From: Alphaproteobacteria bacterium
GTDB taxonomy: Bacteria; Pseudomonadota; Alphaproteobacteria; Bin95
NCBI GenBank assembly: GCA_022826185.1
Contig: JAJDVH010000004.1
Location: forward strand, 1 to 33,703
DNA length: 33,703 bases
Reading direction: 5' to 3'
Position numbers and translations under genes: made by a program. Below are positions 15,987-23,515 of this stretch, in pieces. Positions within the stretch are counted from its first letter, which is position 1, and every line of letters begins with the position of its first letter. Under the pieces are notes generated by a model. That model searched no databases and was not told the origin of the DNA. It saw only the letters and a list, made by a program, of their open reading frames with translations.

Positions 15987-16817
15987 CTATCGCTGGCAGA
16001 CCGGGCAGAAGAAGGTGGACCGGCCCGACTGGACTGTGCGCCGGACGATCGCGCCCTTGCGCCCGCAGGGGCAGGGGCTGCCCTCGCGCCCGTAAACGCG
16101 CCAGCTGTGCTGGAAATAGCCAAGCTCGCCCGACGCCTGCACATAGTCGCGCAAGGACGAGCCGCCGGCCGCCACCGCCTGCTCCAGCACCGCGCGCACG
16201 GCCTTTGCGAGCGCGCGCGCCTCCGCCGCCGAGAGCGCGCCGGAGGGACGGTCCGGGTGAAGCCGCGCCCGGTTCAGCGCCTCGCAGACATAGATGTTGC
16301 CGAGCCCGGCGATCCGCCGCTGGTCGAGCAGGGCGGCCTTGAGCGGCGCGCGGCGGCCGGCGAACAGGGCCCGCAGGCGGCGGCCGGCAAGCTCCGGCCC
16401 GAGCGGCTCGATGCCGAGCCCGGCGAGCCGGGGGTGGTCCGCCAGCGCGCCCGCCGCGATCAGGTCCATGAAGCCGAAGCGCCGCGCATCGCGGTAGATC
16501 AGGTGCTGCCCGTCATCGGTCTCGACGATCAGGTGGTCGTGGCGGCCGGGCGCGGGCGCGGGCCCTTGGCCCAGCATCATCCGCCCCGACATGCCGAGAT
16601 GGGAGAGCCAGGTCATCCCGTCGTCGAGCGCTGCGAGGATGTATTTCGCGCGCCGGTCGAACCCTTCGATGCGCCGGCCCTGCAAGCGCGCCGCGAACCG
16701 CTCCGGCAGGGGAAAGCGCAGGTCCGCCCGGCGCTGCTCGACGCGCACAAGCCGCCGCCCCGCCAGCGCCCCCGCCAGCCCCCGCATCACCGTCTCGACT
16801 TCCGGCAGTTCAGGCAT
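15987..16817 (-). CDS. mutM: Formamidopyrimidine-DNA glycosylase MutM (Fpg)
   Basis: This bifunctional DNA glycosylase/AP lyase removes 8-oxoguanine and formamidopyrimidines. The start at 16817 gives [14 protein letters not shown], placing the catalytic Pro2 and Glu3 at the N terminus; an in-frame upstream ATG would bury them and is rejected. The beta-lyase Lys lies in [11 protein letters not shown], the H2TH region in [20 protein letters not shown], and a complete C-terminal zinc finger in CPCG...CPVCQR. It has 276 residues, the normal length. In many alphaproteobacteria mutM lies directly opposite ubiE; here about 5.9 kb of foreign genes separate them. Confidence 0.95.
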   Translation of the reverse strand: MPELPEVETVMRGLAGALAGRRLVRVEQRRADLRFPLPERFAARLQGRRIEGFDRRAKYILAALDDGMTWLSHLGMSGRMMLGQGPAPAPGRHDHLIVETDDGQHLIYRDARRFGFMDLIAAGALADHPRLAGLGIEPLGPELAGRRLRALFAGRRAPLKAALLDQRRIAGLGNIYVCEALNRARLHPDRPSGALSAAEARALAKAVRAVLEQAVAAGGSSLRDYVQASGELGYFQHSWRVYGREGSPCPCGRKGAIVRRTVQSGRSTFFCPVCQR

Positions 16818-16910
16818 GAGCGCGAGGCTAACCCACATTTGCCACCGGGGTCACGGCCTGCCTCGCAAGGCCGTAGATGAAGCGCCCCGGCGTGGGCTCG
16901 AGAAAACCAC

Positions 16911-16969
16911 TTGCATGCAGTCTGAACTTCGCCTATATATATTGCATTGGGATATATGCAAGATATAAC
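16911..16969 (+). promoter_or_regulatory. Promoter region with dyad operator for the HTH-ImmA gene
   Basis: The stretch is AT-rich in GC-rich surroundings. TTGCAT at 16911-16916 and TATATA at 16934-16939, 17 bases apart, form one sigma-70-like pair. TTGCAT at 16942-16947 and TATAAC at 16964-16969, 16 bases apart, form another. TTGCAT (16942-16947) and ATGCAA (16956-16961) make an inverted repeat with an 8-base centre, extending to 11-bp arms with one mismatch. A dyad overlapping a promoter upstream of an HTH gene suggests autoregulation. AAGGAG at 16975-16980 is the ribosome site. Confidence 0.55.
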
Positions 16970-16987
16970 GGCATAAGGAGCCAGGCA

Positions 16988-18100
16988 ATGCAGGCCCGCA
17001 TCGGAAAGCGGCTTCGGGCGTTGCGGGAGGCTAGGAAGCTCTCGCAGGACGAGCTTGCGCGGACCTTCGGGTTCAAGGACCGGCAGACCGTCTCCGCCAT
17101 CGAGACTGGTGCCAGGCGCATGACCGCGGAGGAACTCGTGGTCGCCGTCGAAGAGCTGGGGGCGCCGCTCCGGTATTTCACCGACCCCTTCCTCCTTGTG
17201 GGCGAGGGCCGCTTTTCATGGCGGCAGGACGAAGTCGATGCCGGGCGGCTGGCGGCCTATGAGCGCAAGGCGGGGCAATGGATCGGCGCATACCGCCATC
17301 TGGCGGCGCAGGTCGGATGCCCAAGCCCGCTGCTGCGCCGGTCGCTTGCGCTTGCTTCTGACGCCTCGGCCCGGGATGTCATGCGCGCCGGGGAGCGGTT
17401 CGCGGAGGAGTTCAGACTGGGCGAGGCGCCCGCCGCCCGCCTGGCCGGGGCGATGGAGCGGGACCTGAATATCCTGGTGCTGATGGTGGACGCCGAACCG
17501 GGCATTTCCGGCGCGGCCTGCCGCCTGCCCGAACTGGATGCCGTGCTGATCGCGCGTCACGAACTTCCAGGGCGCCGGCATTTCGACCTTGCTCATGAAC
17601 TGTTCCACATCCTGACCTGGGATACTATGCCGCCAACGCATACCGAAACCTCGGGAGAGACCGGCGGCAGGCGGATTGAGCGGCTCGCCAACAAATTCGC
17701 CGCCTCATTGCTGATGCCGACGGCCCGGCTGGAGCCGTTCGGTCGCTGGGCAGGGCTTGCCGGCGACTCCTTGATCGCACGCCTCAACACCGCCGCCGAC
17801 GAGTTGCAGGTGAGCGCCTCTGCGCTCCGCTGGCGTCTTGTCGGGATGGGCGAGATCGACCAGGCGACGGGGCAGGGGATCCCGGAATCGGCATTGCACA
17901 AGAACGGCTCTCCGGACCGGGAATGCGCGCCGCCGTTCCGGTTCTCGCGGCGGTTCGTCGAGGTGGTCGGGCAGGCGCTGGAACAGGGCTGCCTGACCGT
18001 GCAGCGCGCCATCGACCTGCTGGCCCTGCCCATCGGGGAGCTTGAAGAGCTGTTCGCGGCGCATGGTATCGCGTGCCCGCCCGGCCTTGGCGTGGGGTGA
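16988..18100 (+). CDS. XRE-type HTH regulator fused to ImmA/IrrE metallopeptidase
   Basis: This 370-residue protein joins a Cro/CI-type helix-turn-helix (residues about 4-60, RLRALREARKLSQDELARTF then QTVSAIETGARRM) to a zinc peptidase of the ImmA/IrrE family with HELFH at 203-207. Relatives cleave phage-type or stress repressors; ImmA of ICEBs1 and IrrE of Deinococcus are the studied examples. Fused forms usually sense a signal and derepress neighbouring genes. The start at 16988 has AAGGAG eight bases upstream. It is the first gene of the 16.9-22.7 kb island and has a dyad over its promoter, so it probably controls the following genes (inference). Confidence 0.88.
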   Translation: MQARIGKRLRALREARKLSQDELARTFGFKDRQTVSAIETGARRMTAEELVVAVEELGAPLRYFTDPFLLVGEGRFSWRQDEVDAGRLAAYERKAGQWIGAYRHLAAQVGCPSPLLRRSLALASDASARDVMRAGERFAEEFRLGEAPAARLAGAMERDLNILVLMVDAEPGISGAACRLPELDAVLIARHELPGRRHFDLAHELFHILTWDTMPPTHTETSGETGGRRIERLANKFAASLLMPTARLEPFGRWAGLAGDSLIARLNTAADELQVSASALRWRLVGMGEIDQATGQGIPESALHKNGSPDRECAPPFRFSRRFVEVVGQALEQGCLTVQRAIDLLALPIGELEELFAAHGIACPPGLGVG

Positions 18101-18156
18101 CCCGTCTGCCGCCAGGGCTTGTTCAACTGACCGGACTCAACAACAGGAGAAGACCC

Positions 18157-18501
18157 GTGCCGTTTCCCATCATCGTTCCGATCGCCGCCGCCGCTGCCGC
18201 CGGGACCGTAGGCTTCCTGATCGGCCGGGGCCTGGCCTCGACGCCGGAAGAAGACGGAGAGGTGATCTTCGCCTCCGACCCGGAAGACGGGCCGGCCGGC
18301 TGGGGAGAGGAAGAGGACGCGGCAACGCCCGGCATGACCGAAGCCGAGGCGCTCGGGATCCTGGAACTGGAGCCGGGCGCCACGCCGGACGCCATCCGGG
18401 AGGCCCACCGCCGCCTCATCCAGCGCCTTCATCCAGACCGGGGCGGGTCGGACTATCTTGCCGGGCTGGTCAACCGCGCGAAGGATGTGTTGCTCGCATA
18501 G
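18157..18501 (+). CDS. Membrane-anchored J-domain protein (Pam18/DjlA-like)
   Basis: This 114-residue protein has an N-terminal hydrophobic segment (IIVPIAAAAAAGTVGFLIG), an acidic linker, and a C-terminal J domain: MTEAEALGILELEPGATPDA, then EAHRRLIQRLHPDRGGSDYL with the HPD motif needed to stimulate Hsp70 ATPase, then VNRAKDVLLA. The order membrane segment then J domain at the extreme C terminus is that of Pam18/Tim14-type co-chaperones. GTG at 18157 is chosen because AGGAGA lies six bases upstream. It lies 57 bases after the HTH-ImmA gene, in the same island operon, and may recruit DnaK to an island product at the membrane. Confidence 0.8.
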   Translation: MPFPIIVPIAAAAAAGTVGFLIGRGLASTPEEDGEVIFASDPEDGPAGWGEEEDAATPGMTEAEALGILELEPGATPDAIREAHRRLIQRLHPDRGGSDYLAGLVNRAKDVLLA

Positions 18502-18606
18502 CCGGTCCCGACGGGCCGTTTGCGCCGTCGCGGGCGGGAGAGTCTGCTTTCCTGTTTGTTGACCGTATTGGAGGGAGGATAGAAATGGAACTCATGATGG
18601 AAGGGT

Positions 18607-18917
18607 ATGGACGGTATGCAGGATGGGTTTCCCTGCACGGCCTGTGGCGCCTGCTGCCGCAGTCTCGGCGGTTCACCGGCGATGGCCCCGCTCTGGGCCG
18701 GGGCGATGGCGTGTGCCGGCATCTGGACGAGGCGTCGAACCTCTGCCGTATCTATGAGGAGCGGCCCGAAATCTGCCGGGTGGCGGACATGCACCGGCAT
18801 TTCGCTGGCCGTTTTTCCTGGCCGGAATTTGTGGAACTGAACCTGCGGGCCTGCGCCGAACTGCGCGCCCGCGTTTATGGAGAAGGAGAGGGTAACTCAT
18901 GTTCGTGCAGAACCTGA
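18607..18917 (+). pseudogene. YkgJ-family cysteine-cluster protein, frameshifted
   Basis: The YkgJ family carries cysteine clusters thought to bind zinc or an iron-sulfur centre. The first half is in one frame (MDGMQDGFPCTACGACCRSL, then GGSPAMAPL) and the second in another (GRGDGVCRHLDEASNLCRIY, then EERPEICRV). Together they rebuild the usual CxxCGxCC...RGDGxC...C...RPxxC order. A one-base loss near 18690-18703, in GCTCTGGGCCGGGG, explains the shift; a sequencing error or recoding could too. GGAGGGAGG at about 18570-18578 precedes ATG 18585, which is in the second frame; the first frame has only ATG 18607 or 18616, with GGAAGGG near. The 3' end overlaps the TerB-like gene start. Confidence 0.65.
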
Positions 18918-19291
18918 ACGAACGCCAACAGGGCGTGCTACTGCATTACGCCGACGAGGTGATGCGGGCGGACCGACGGATCGACGCGGCAGAGCTTATG
19001 GCGATGGACATGCTCCGCAACCAGGCGGAGCCGGGCGTGAAGGCGGAGGATGTGCCGGTCGAGGCGCTCCCCGGCCTGTTCGAGGACAGGCTGAGCCGCG
19101 TGTCCTTCCTGCTGGAGCTTGTCGGCATGGGCTACGCCAACGAGGATTTCGACCCGACGCAGTCCGAACTGGTGAATGACATCGCCAAGGTGTTTTCGCT
19201 CCACGAAAACGGGGTGATAGAAGCCATCGAGAAATGGGTGCAGGACGAACTCACCCTGATGAAGCAGGCGCAACAGTTGATGGAGGGCTGA
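18899..19291 (+). CDS. TerB-like helical protein
   Basis: This 130-residue all-helical protein has the TerB-like pattern: LNERQQGVLLHYADEVMRAD followed by RRIDAAELMAMDML, the acidic D..ID..E motif of the metal-binding TerB/DjlA N-terminal domain, then a second half with LLELVGMGYANEDFDPTQSE and LVNDIAKVFSLHENGVIEAI repeating it. TerB domains occur in tellurite-resistance and phage-defence clusters, often with J domains or membrane partners; here a J-domain gene lies two genes upstream. AAGGAGAGGG precedes the ATG, and the next gene begins 3 bases after its stop, so the two are coupled. Confidence 0.7.
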   Translation: MFVQNLNERQQGVLLHYADEVMRADRRIDAAELMAMDMLRNQAEPGVKAEDVPVEALPGLFEDRLSRVSFLLELVGMGYANEDFDPTQSELVNDIAKVFSLHENGVIEAIEKWVQDELTLMKQAQQLMEG

Positions 19292-19294
19292 GGG

Positions 19295-20911
19295 ATGCCA
19301 TTACCTCTTTTGCTGATAGGCGCAGCGGTTGCAGTGACTGCCGTGGGAGTCGGTGTGGCCCTTGCCGACGACAGCGACGACAACGACGCCAAATCGCAAG
19401 ATCGAGGAAAATCTAAGCAGCAGGGACGCCGAACTCCACGTCGGGACGAGTCCAGCCTGTCGGGTGAGGAAGTCGCAGGAATCGGTACAGGTTCCGTAGG
19501 CAGCGGAATCAACTATGCCGACAACGTCAGGTTCGGAGCTCAGCGCGGACACGGCTTCGCTGCCGAGCGGGCAAATCATTTAAGGGATAAGCTTGCTGGT
19601 AGAGATGCACGACTTGAAGGAGATAACAATGCTCAGCATGGAGCAGATCGTATTGTTGATGGTATACGGATTCAAAGCAAGTATTGCAGTAGCGGTGCGA
19701 AGTGTGTAGCGGAGTGTTTCGAAAACGGTAAATTCAAATATGTCAATGGTGATGGTTCCCCCATGCAGATCGAGGTCCCCAGCGACAAGTACGAGGGAGC
19801 AGTCAAAGCGTTGAGAAAGCGCATTCAAAATAGACAAGTGGAGGGTGTTTCAGATCCAGAAAAGGCCAAGACGATCATTCGCAAAGGACATTTCACCTAT
19901 GCTCAAGTAAAGAATATTGCCCGGTTCGGCACTGTTGAGAGCCTGACATACGATGCGGCCAATGGCGTAAGACTGGCCGCGCAGGCGATGGGTATATCCG
20001 CTGCACTGTCTTTCGCAGTTGCGATTTGGAACGGTGAGGATACTGAGACGGCGCTGAAGCAAGCATGCCGGGCCGGGATCAGGGTAGGAGGGGTCACTTG
20101 GGTTAGCAGTATCCTGACGGCGCAACTAGGCAGGACCGGGGTTGAACAGGCGCTGAGGGGTTCCACCGATTGGGTTGTCAGGCAGATGGGGCCGAAGGCG
20201 GCTTCGTTCCTGGCGAGTGCACTGCGGTCGGGCGGTTCGATCCATGGGGCCGCGGCGATGAATCATGTCAGCAAGTTGCTCCGTGGGAATCTTGTCACGG
20301 GAATCGCAACAACGGCGGTGCTGTCCTCCGTTGATTTCGCGCGCATGTTCCAAGGGAGGATGTCCGGCGTCCAGCTCTTCAAGAACGTTGCCACCACTGC
20401 TTCGGGTGTCGCTGGTGGCACTGGCGGATGGATGGCAGGCACAGCCGGCGGCGCGGCCGCAGGTGCGGCCATCGGAACGATGATCGCTCCCGGTGTGGGG
20501 ACGGTCATTGGAGCCAAAGTTGGATTTTGGGTTGGTGGGTTGTCGGGTGCAACGGCCGGAGGCATCGCAGCATCAAAGGCTGCAAACGTCGTTCTCGACG
20601 AGTTCGTCGAAGACGACGCCAAGCAGATGATGGAGATTATGGAAACGGTCTTCGGGACTCTGTGCGTCGATTACATGTTGAACGAGGAGGAGGCGCGCGC
20701 TGTCCTTGAACGTGTGCAGGGCTTGGACTTGCCGGTCACTCTGAGGGATGTTTATGCCTCGGATGATCGGACCGCTCACGCGCGCCGCATTCTGGCACCT
20801 CTTGTAGAGGAACAAGCTAGGACGAGGAAGCGCATAGTGCTACCCTCAGGAGAAGACATGGCGAGGCACACTGGCCTTATTCTGCAACAGTTAGCTGAAG
20901 CAGCGAATTAA
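19295..20911 (+). CDS. Membrane protein with possible nuclease region and glycine-zipper segment, candidate effector
   Basis: This 538-residue protein belongs to no family I can name. Residues 1-23 are a membrane segment (MPLPLLLIGAAVAVTAVGVG), followed by a charged linker. Residues about 75-170 contain GFAAERANHLRDKLAGRDAR, then HGADRIVDGIRIQSKYCSSG with three cysteines close together, then MQIEVPSDKYEGAVKAL. E91, D118 and Q127-x-K129 could form a PD-(D/E)XK-like nuclease core (QxK variant, as in Mrr). Residues about 225-345 hold further hydrophobic helices, and 370-432 are a glycine-zipper membrane stretch (GGAAAGAAIGTMIAPGVG, then GTVIGAKVGFWVGG). The C terminus is helical and soluble. I recall close relatives in gammaproteobacteria, also uncharacterised. 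GC content drops sharply around 19.6-20.0 kb, supporting transfer. A toxin-like role is inferred. Confidence 0.7.
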   Translation: MPLPLLLIGAAVAVTAVGVGVALADDSDDNDAKSQDRGKSKQQGRRTPRRDESSLSGEEVAGIGTGSVGSGINYADNVRFGAQRGHGFAAERANHLRDKLAGRDARLEGDNNAQHGADRIVDGIRIQSKYCSSGAKCVAECFENGKFKYVNGDGSPMQIEVPSDKYEGAVKALRKRIQNRQVEGVSDPEKAKTIIRKGHFTYAQVKNIARFGTVESLTYDAANGVRLAAQAMGISAALSFAVAIWNGEDTETALKQACRAGIRVGGVTWVSSILTAQLGRTGVEQALRGSTDWVVRQMGPKAASFLASALRSGGSIHGAAAMNHVSKLLRGNLVTGIATTAVLSSVDFARMFQGRMSGVQLFKNVATTASGVAGGTGGWMAGTAGGAAAGAAIGTMIAPGVGTVIGAKVGFWVGGLSGATAGGIAASKAANVVLDEFVEDDAKQMMEIMETVFGTLCVDYMLNEEEARAVLERVQGLDLPVTLRDVYASDDRTAHARRILAPLVEEQARTRKRIVLPSGEDMARHTGLILQQLAEAAN

Positions 20912-21009
20912 TGGCAATGCCGCCCTCTAGAGCGAGACATTACAGCGACTAAATGTAGGTCGGTGTGAGGTGTTGATAGAAGCGCAGATGGCGATTCTAT
21001 CCTAACCCA

Positions 21010-22296
21010 TCACCGAGAGCAAATTATTTCGTACAGCGCAGTGTCAGGCTTCTGTGATACATGACAAAACACCATTCTCTTGCGCATAACTTCCAGCTGC
21101 ACACTCTCGCTGGGGTGCCGGTAGCGAGACAGGTGGCCGGCCGACGCGGAGCATATTTTCAAATGCGGAAAGTCGAGTATGCCACCATGGAAATTGTGCT
21201 TTGAGCCATGATGCGGTAGAAGCAGCGTGCCCACATAGTCCTCGTAATGACGATAAGTGCCTTTCCATGCATTTCGAACCTTCTTTACGTTCAAGGTCGC
21301 GTCACCGGTACCGATCCAGCCGACCGAGCCCGTTTCACAAAACCAGAACATTTCCGGGCACAACTCGATCAGTTCATCGGTACGCCAATCTGATCTGTAT
21401 AGAATCCGATGACACCACTCCTGCGGTGGTTCGATTGCAGCCGGGCCCGAATACAAGGACATGGACACCCGGTTGTGCATACGCCGCGCGCCGCGGGGGA
21501 CTATTTCATCGTAACATTCGCGAAGATGTTCCCGATCACTCTTCTTGCGCATGGCGGCGGCTATCTGTGTAGAGAGTATTGGCTCTTCCGCTGACAATCC
21601 CAGTGTCTTTCGCAGCTCTTCTTCGAACCCGTCCAGCCTTTCGCACGGTGCGGGATCAACATGTGGCACCAGCGTCCAGTTGAGTGATTGGTTCGCGTTG
21701 GAAATAGGCACACGATAACCGGAATCAACGACTTCAACGACCGAAACCATCCCAGTTGCGTCGTCGATGTGTGGACTTCCGGCACTGGGATCGAACTTGG
21801 GCTCTGGCCGGGGGCGTTCCGGGTACACTCCAACATCGTCGTCACCGGGCCTTGGTGCTCCGTCGTCTGGTGAATGGCGTACTCCTATAACACGCCGGAC
21901 ACCTCTGCTTCGGAACCAAGTGACCGGGTCAATACTGGCTTCGATCAGAGACACGGAAAGTGTTCCGTCCAGCTCGGCGTGAATTAATTCCAGAACTAGC
22001 AGCACGTTATCGACGTAAGGGATGTAAACGGTATCAACTTCGACAACATTGAGCAGCTGGTCAAGGCCATTGACGTGGTCGTTGTCAAAATGTGAGACGA
22101 ACAGTGCATTAACCGGAGACGCCCGATTTTTGTAGTTGTCGATTGCCTCAGCTAGAGCCGTTCGATTATCGGAGCCGCAATCGTAGATGTAACGAAAGGG
22201 GCGTTCATTGTGACAGATATCGTTCGTCTCATAAATGCTGCCGGTATGAAAACACCCTTGGCCTATGGGGTATTGCATGCGGGTAACGCGCATCAT
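21010..22296 (-). CDS. ComEC-like metallo-beta-lactamase-fold hydrolase
   Basis: This 428-residue protein has the metal site of the MBL fold: SHFDNDH (residues 68-74), a variant HxDxDH with Asp in place of the second His, as in many ComEC/Rec2-type nucleases. Later motifs fit that group: HNRVSMSLY, TGDATLNVKK and LLLPHHGSKHNF. No competence-type membrane helices are present, so this is a stand-alone cytosolic hydrolase, perhaps acting on DNA or a nucleotide. The polar region between residues about 135 and 190 is an insert of unknown purpose. GGAGG lies five bases before the ATG. It converges on the 538-residue gene and closes the island; its GC content is low for this genome. Confidence 0.8.
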   Translation of the reverse strand: MMRVTRMQYPIGQGCFHTGSIYETNDICHNERPFRYIYDCGSDNRTALAEAIDNYKNRASPVNALFVSHFDNDHVNGLDQLLNVVEVDTVYIPYVDNVLLVLELIHAELDGTLSVSLIEASIDPVTWFRSRGVRRVIGVRHSPDDGAPRPGDDDVGVYPERPRPEPKFDPSAGSPHIDDATGMVSVVEVVDSGYRVPISNANQSLNWTLVPHVDPAPCERLDGFEEELRKTLGLSAEEPILSTQIAAAMRKKSDREHLRECYDEIVPRGARRMHNRVSMSLYSGPAAIEPPQEWCHRILYRSDWRTDELIELCPEMFWFCETGSVGWIGTGDATLNVKKVRNAWKGTYRHYEDYVGTLLLPHHGSKHNFHGGILDFPHLKICSASAGHLSRYRHPSESVQLEVMRKRMVFCHVSQKPDTALYEIICSR

Positions 22297-22477
22297 CAGC
22301 CTCCATGTTCGAGACTTCGTTCCTCAACTTGGGCATTGCGGTAGGGAACGGGGCAATCTCTATAAGCTGTGGTAATCGATTCAGCATTCAGCACCATGGA
22401 ACGTCAACTCGTCTCTTGGTTCCAGCTGGAAATGTCGGCCCAATCGTTGTGGAGCGCAACGGCGACCCTCTCGGGTG

Positions 22478-22639
22478 CTACTCGGGTTCGAACAGCCAGA
22501 CCCGGACATCGCAGGCGGGCAGGGCGGGCCTTGCGGAGGCGGGGAGCCTGAAATCCAGCTTTGCCTCGATAATCGGGCCGAAATCCTTGACCTTGAGTTC
22601 GAGGCGGCCTTGCGCGGCGGGAGCCTTGTTCGTGGGCAT
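22478..22639 (-). pseudogene. N-terminal scrap of an AAA15-type (SMC/RecF-like) ATPase gene
   Basis: The frame reads MPTNKAPAAQGRLELKVKDF then GPIIEAKLDFRLP and soon ends in unrelated residues (CDVRVWLFEPE). The pattern VKDFGPIIEAKLD is the first strand pair of overcoming-lysogenization-type (OLD)/RecF-like ATPases, which should be followed by a GPxNxGKS P-loop; that part is absent, so only the first 30 or so residues survive. Earlier in-frame starts exist at 22690. It lies at the right edge of the island. The rest of the 22297-22758 gap shows no other gene I can support. Confidence 0.4.
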
Positions 22640-22758
22640 TAAATGACCGGCTGGAAGAAGCAGATGCCTGAACTCCGCGACAATATCCACTTGCGTGGCG
22701 TTCCGGCAAGGATGGTCCTGCGAGCCGCGCCGCCTATCCGGCCCGGCGCGGGCGCATT

Positions 22759-23514
22759 ATGCTCCCGCCGATGAGCGGGCAGGGCGATGAGCGGGTCGAT
22801 TTCGGCTTTCGGGACGTGCCGAGGGGGGACAAGGCCCGGCTCGTGCGCGGGGTGTTCGACAGCGTGGCGCCCCGCTACGACCTGATGAACGACCTGATGA
22901 GCCTCGGCGTCCACCGGCTCTGGAAGGCGGCGCTGGTCCGCGCGCTCCGGCCGCGCCCCGGCATGGCGCTGCTGGACGTGGCGGGCGGCACGGGGGATAT
23001 CGCCGTCGCCGCCGCGAAGGCGGGCGCGCAGGCCACCGTCGTCGATATCAACGAGGACATGGCCGGGGCCGGGCGCGACCGGGCGTTCGACCGGGGCTGC
23101 CTGGAGGTCGGCTGGGCTGTCGGCGACGCCGAGGCGCTGCCCTTCCCCGACATGAGCCAGGACGCGGTGACCGTCGCCTTCGGGCTGCGCAACGTGACGG
23201 GCCGCGAGAAGGCGCTCGCCGAGATGCGCCGGGTGCTGAAACCGGGCGGGCGGTTCTTCTGCATGGAGTTCTCGCAGGTCGAGGCGCCGGCGCTGAGGGC
23301 CCTCTACGAGCGCTACGCCTTCGGCGTGCTGCCGCGCCTGGGCGCGCTGGTGGCCGGCGATGCGGACGCCTACCGCTATCTGGCCGAGAGCATCGCGCGC
23401 TTCCCCGACCGGGAGGCGCTCGCGGCGTCCATGCGCGCCGCCGGCTTCGGGCAGGTGCGCTGGAGCATCCTCTCGGGCGGCGTCGTCGCGCTGCATCGCG
23501 GCTGGCGCCTCTGA
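22759..23514 (+). CDS. ubiE: Ubiquinone/menaquinone biosynthesis C-methyltransferase UbiE
   Basis: This SAM-dependent enzyme methylates the ring carbon of demethylmenaquinol and the ubiquinone precursor. The 251-residue protein shows VFDSVAPRYDLMNDLMSLGV at the N terminus, SAM motif I LLDVAGGTGDIAVAAAK, GDAEALPFPDMSQDAVTVAF with the GLRNV signature, and EMRRVLKPGGRFFCMEFS. ATG 22771 (MSGQGDERVDFGF) is an alternative start and matches relatives slightly better; neither has a strong ribosome site. ubiB follows directly, as is usual. Confidence 0.93.
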   Translation: MLPPMSGQGDERVDFGFRDVPRGDKARLVRGVFDSVAPRYDLMNDLMSLGVHRLWKAALVRALRPRPGMALLDVAGGTGDIAVAAAKAGAQATVVDINEDMAGAGRDRAFDRGCLEVGWAVGDAEALPFPDMSQDAVTVAFGLRNVTGREKALAEMRRVLKPGGRFFCMEFSQVEAPALRALYERYAFGVLPRLGALVAGDADAYRYLAESIARFPDREALAASMRAAGFGQVRWSILSGGVVALHRGWRL

Positions 23515-23515
23515 C

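Noticed and set aside
22305-22646. 113-codon plus-strand frame between the MBL gene and ubiE
   Set aside because: No ribosome site or domain; the opposite strand shows a better AAA ATPase fragment.
16911-22758. Integrase or tRNA attachment site at the mutM-ubiE island
   Set aside because: I found no integrase, transposase, tRNA gene or matching direct repeats at the two edges.
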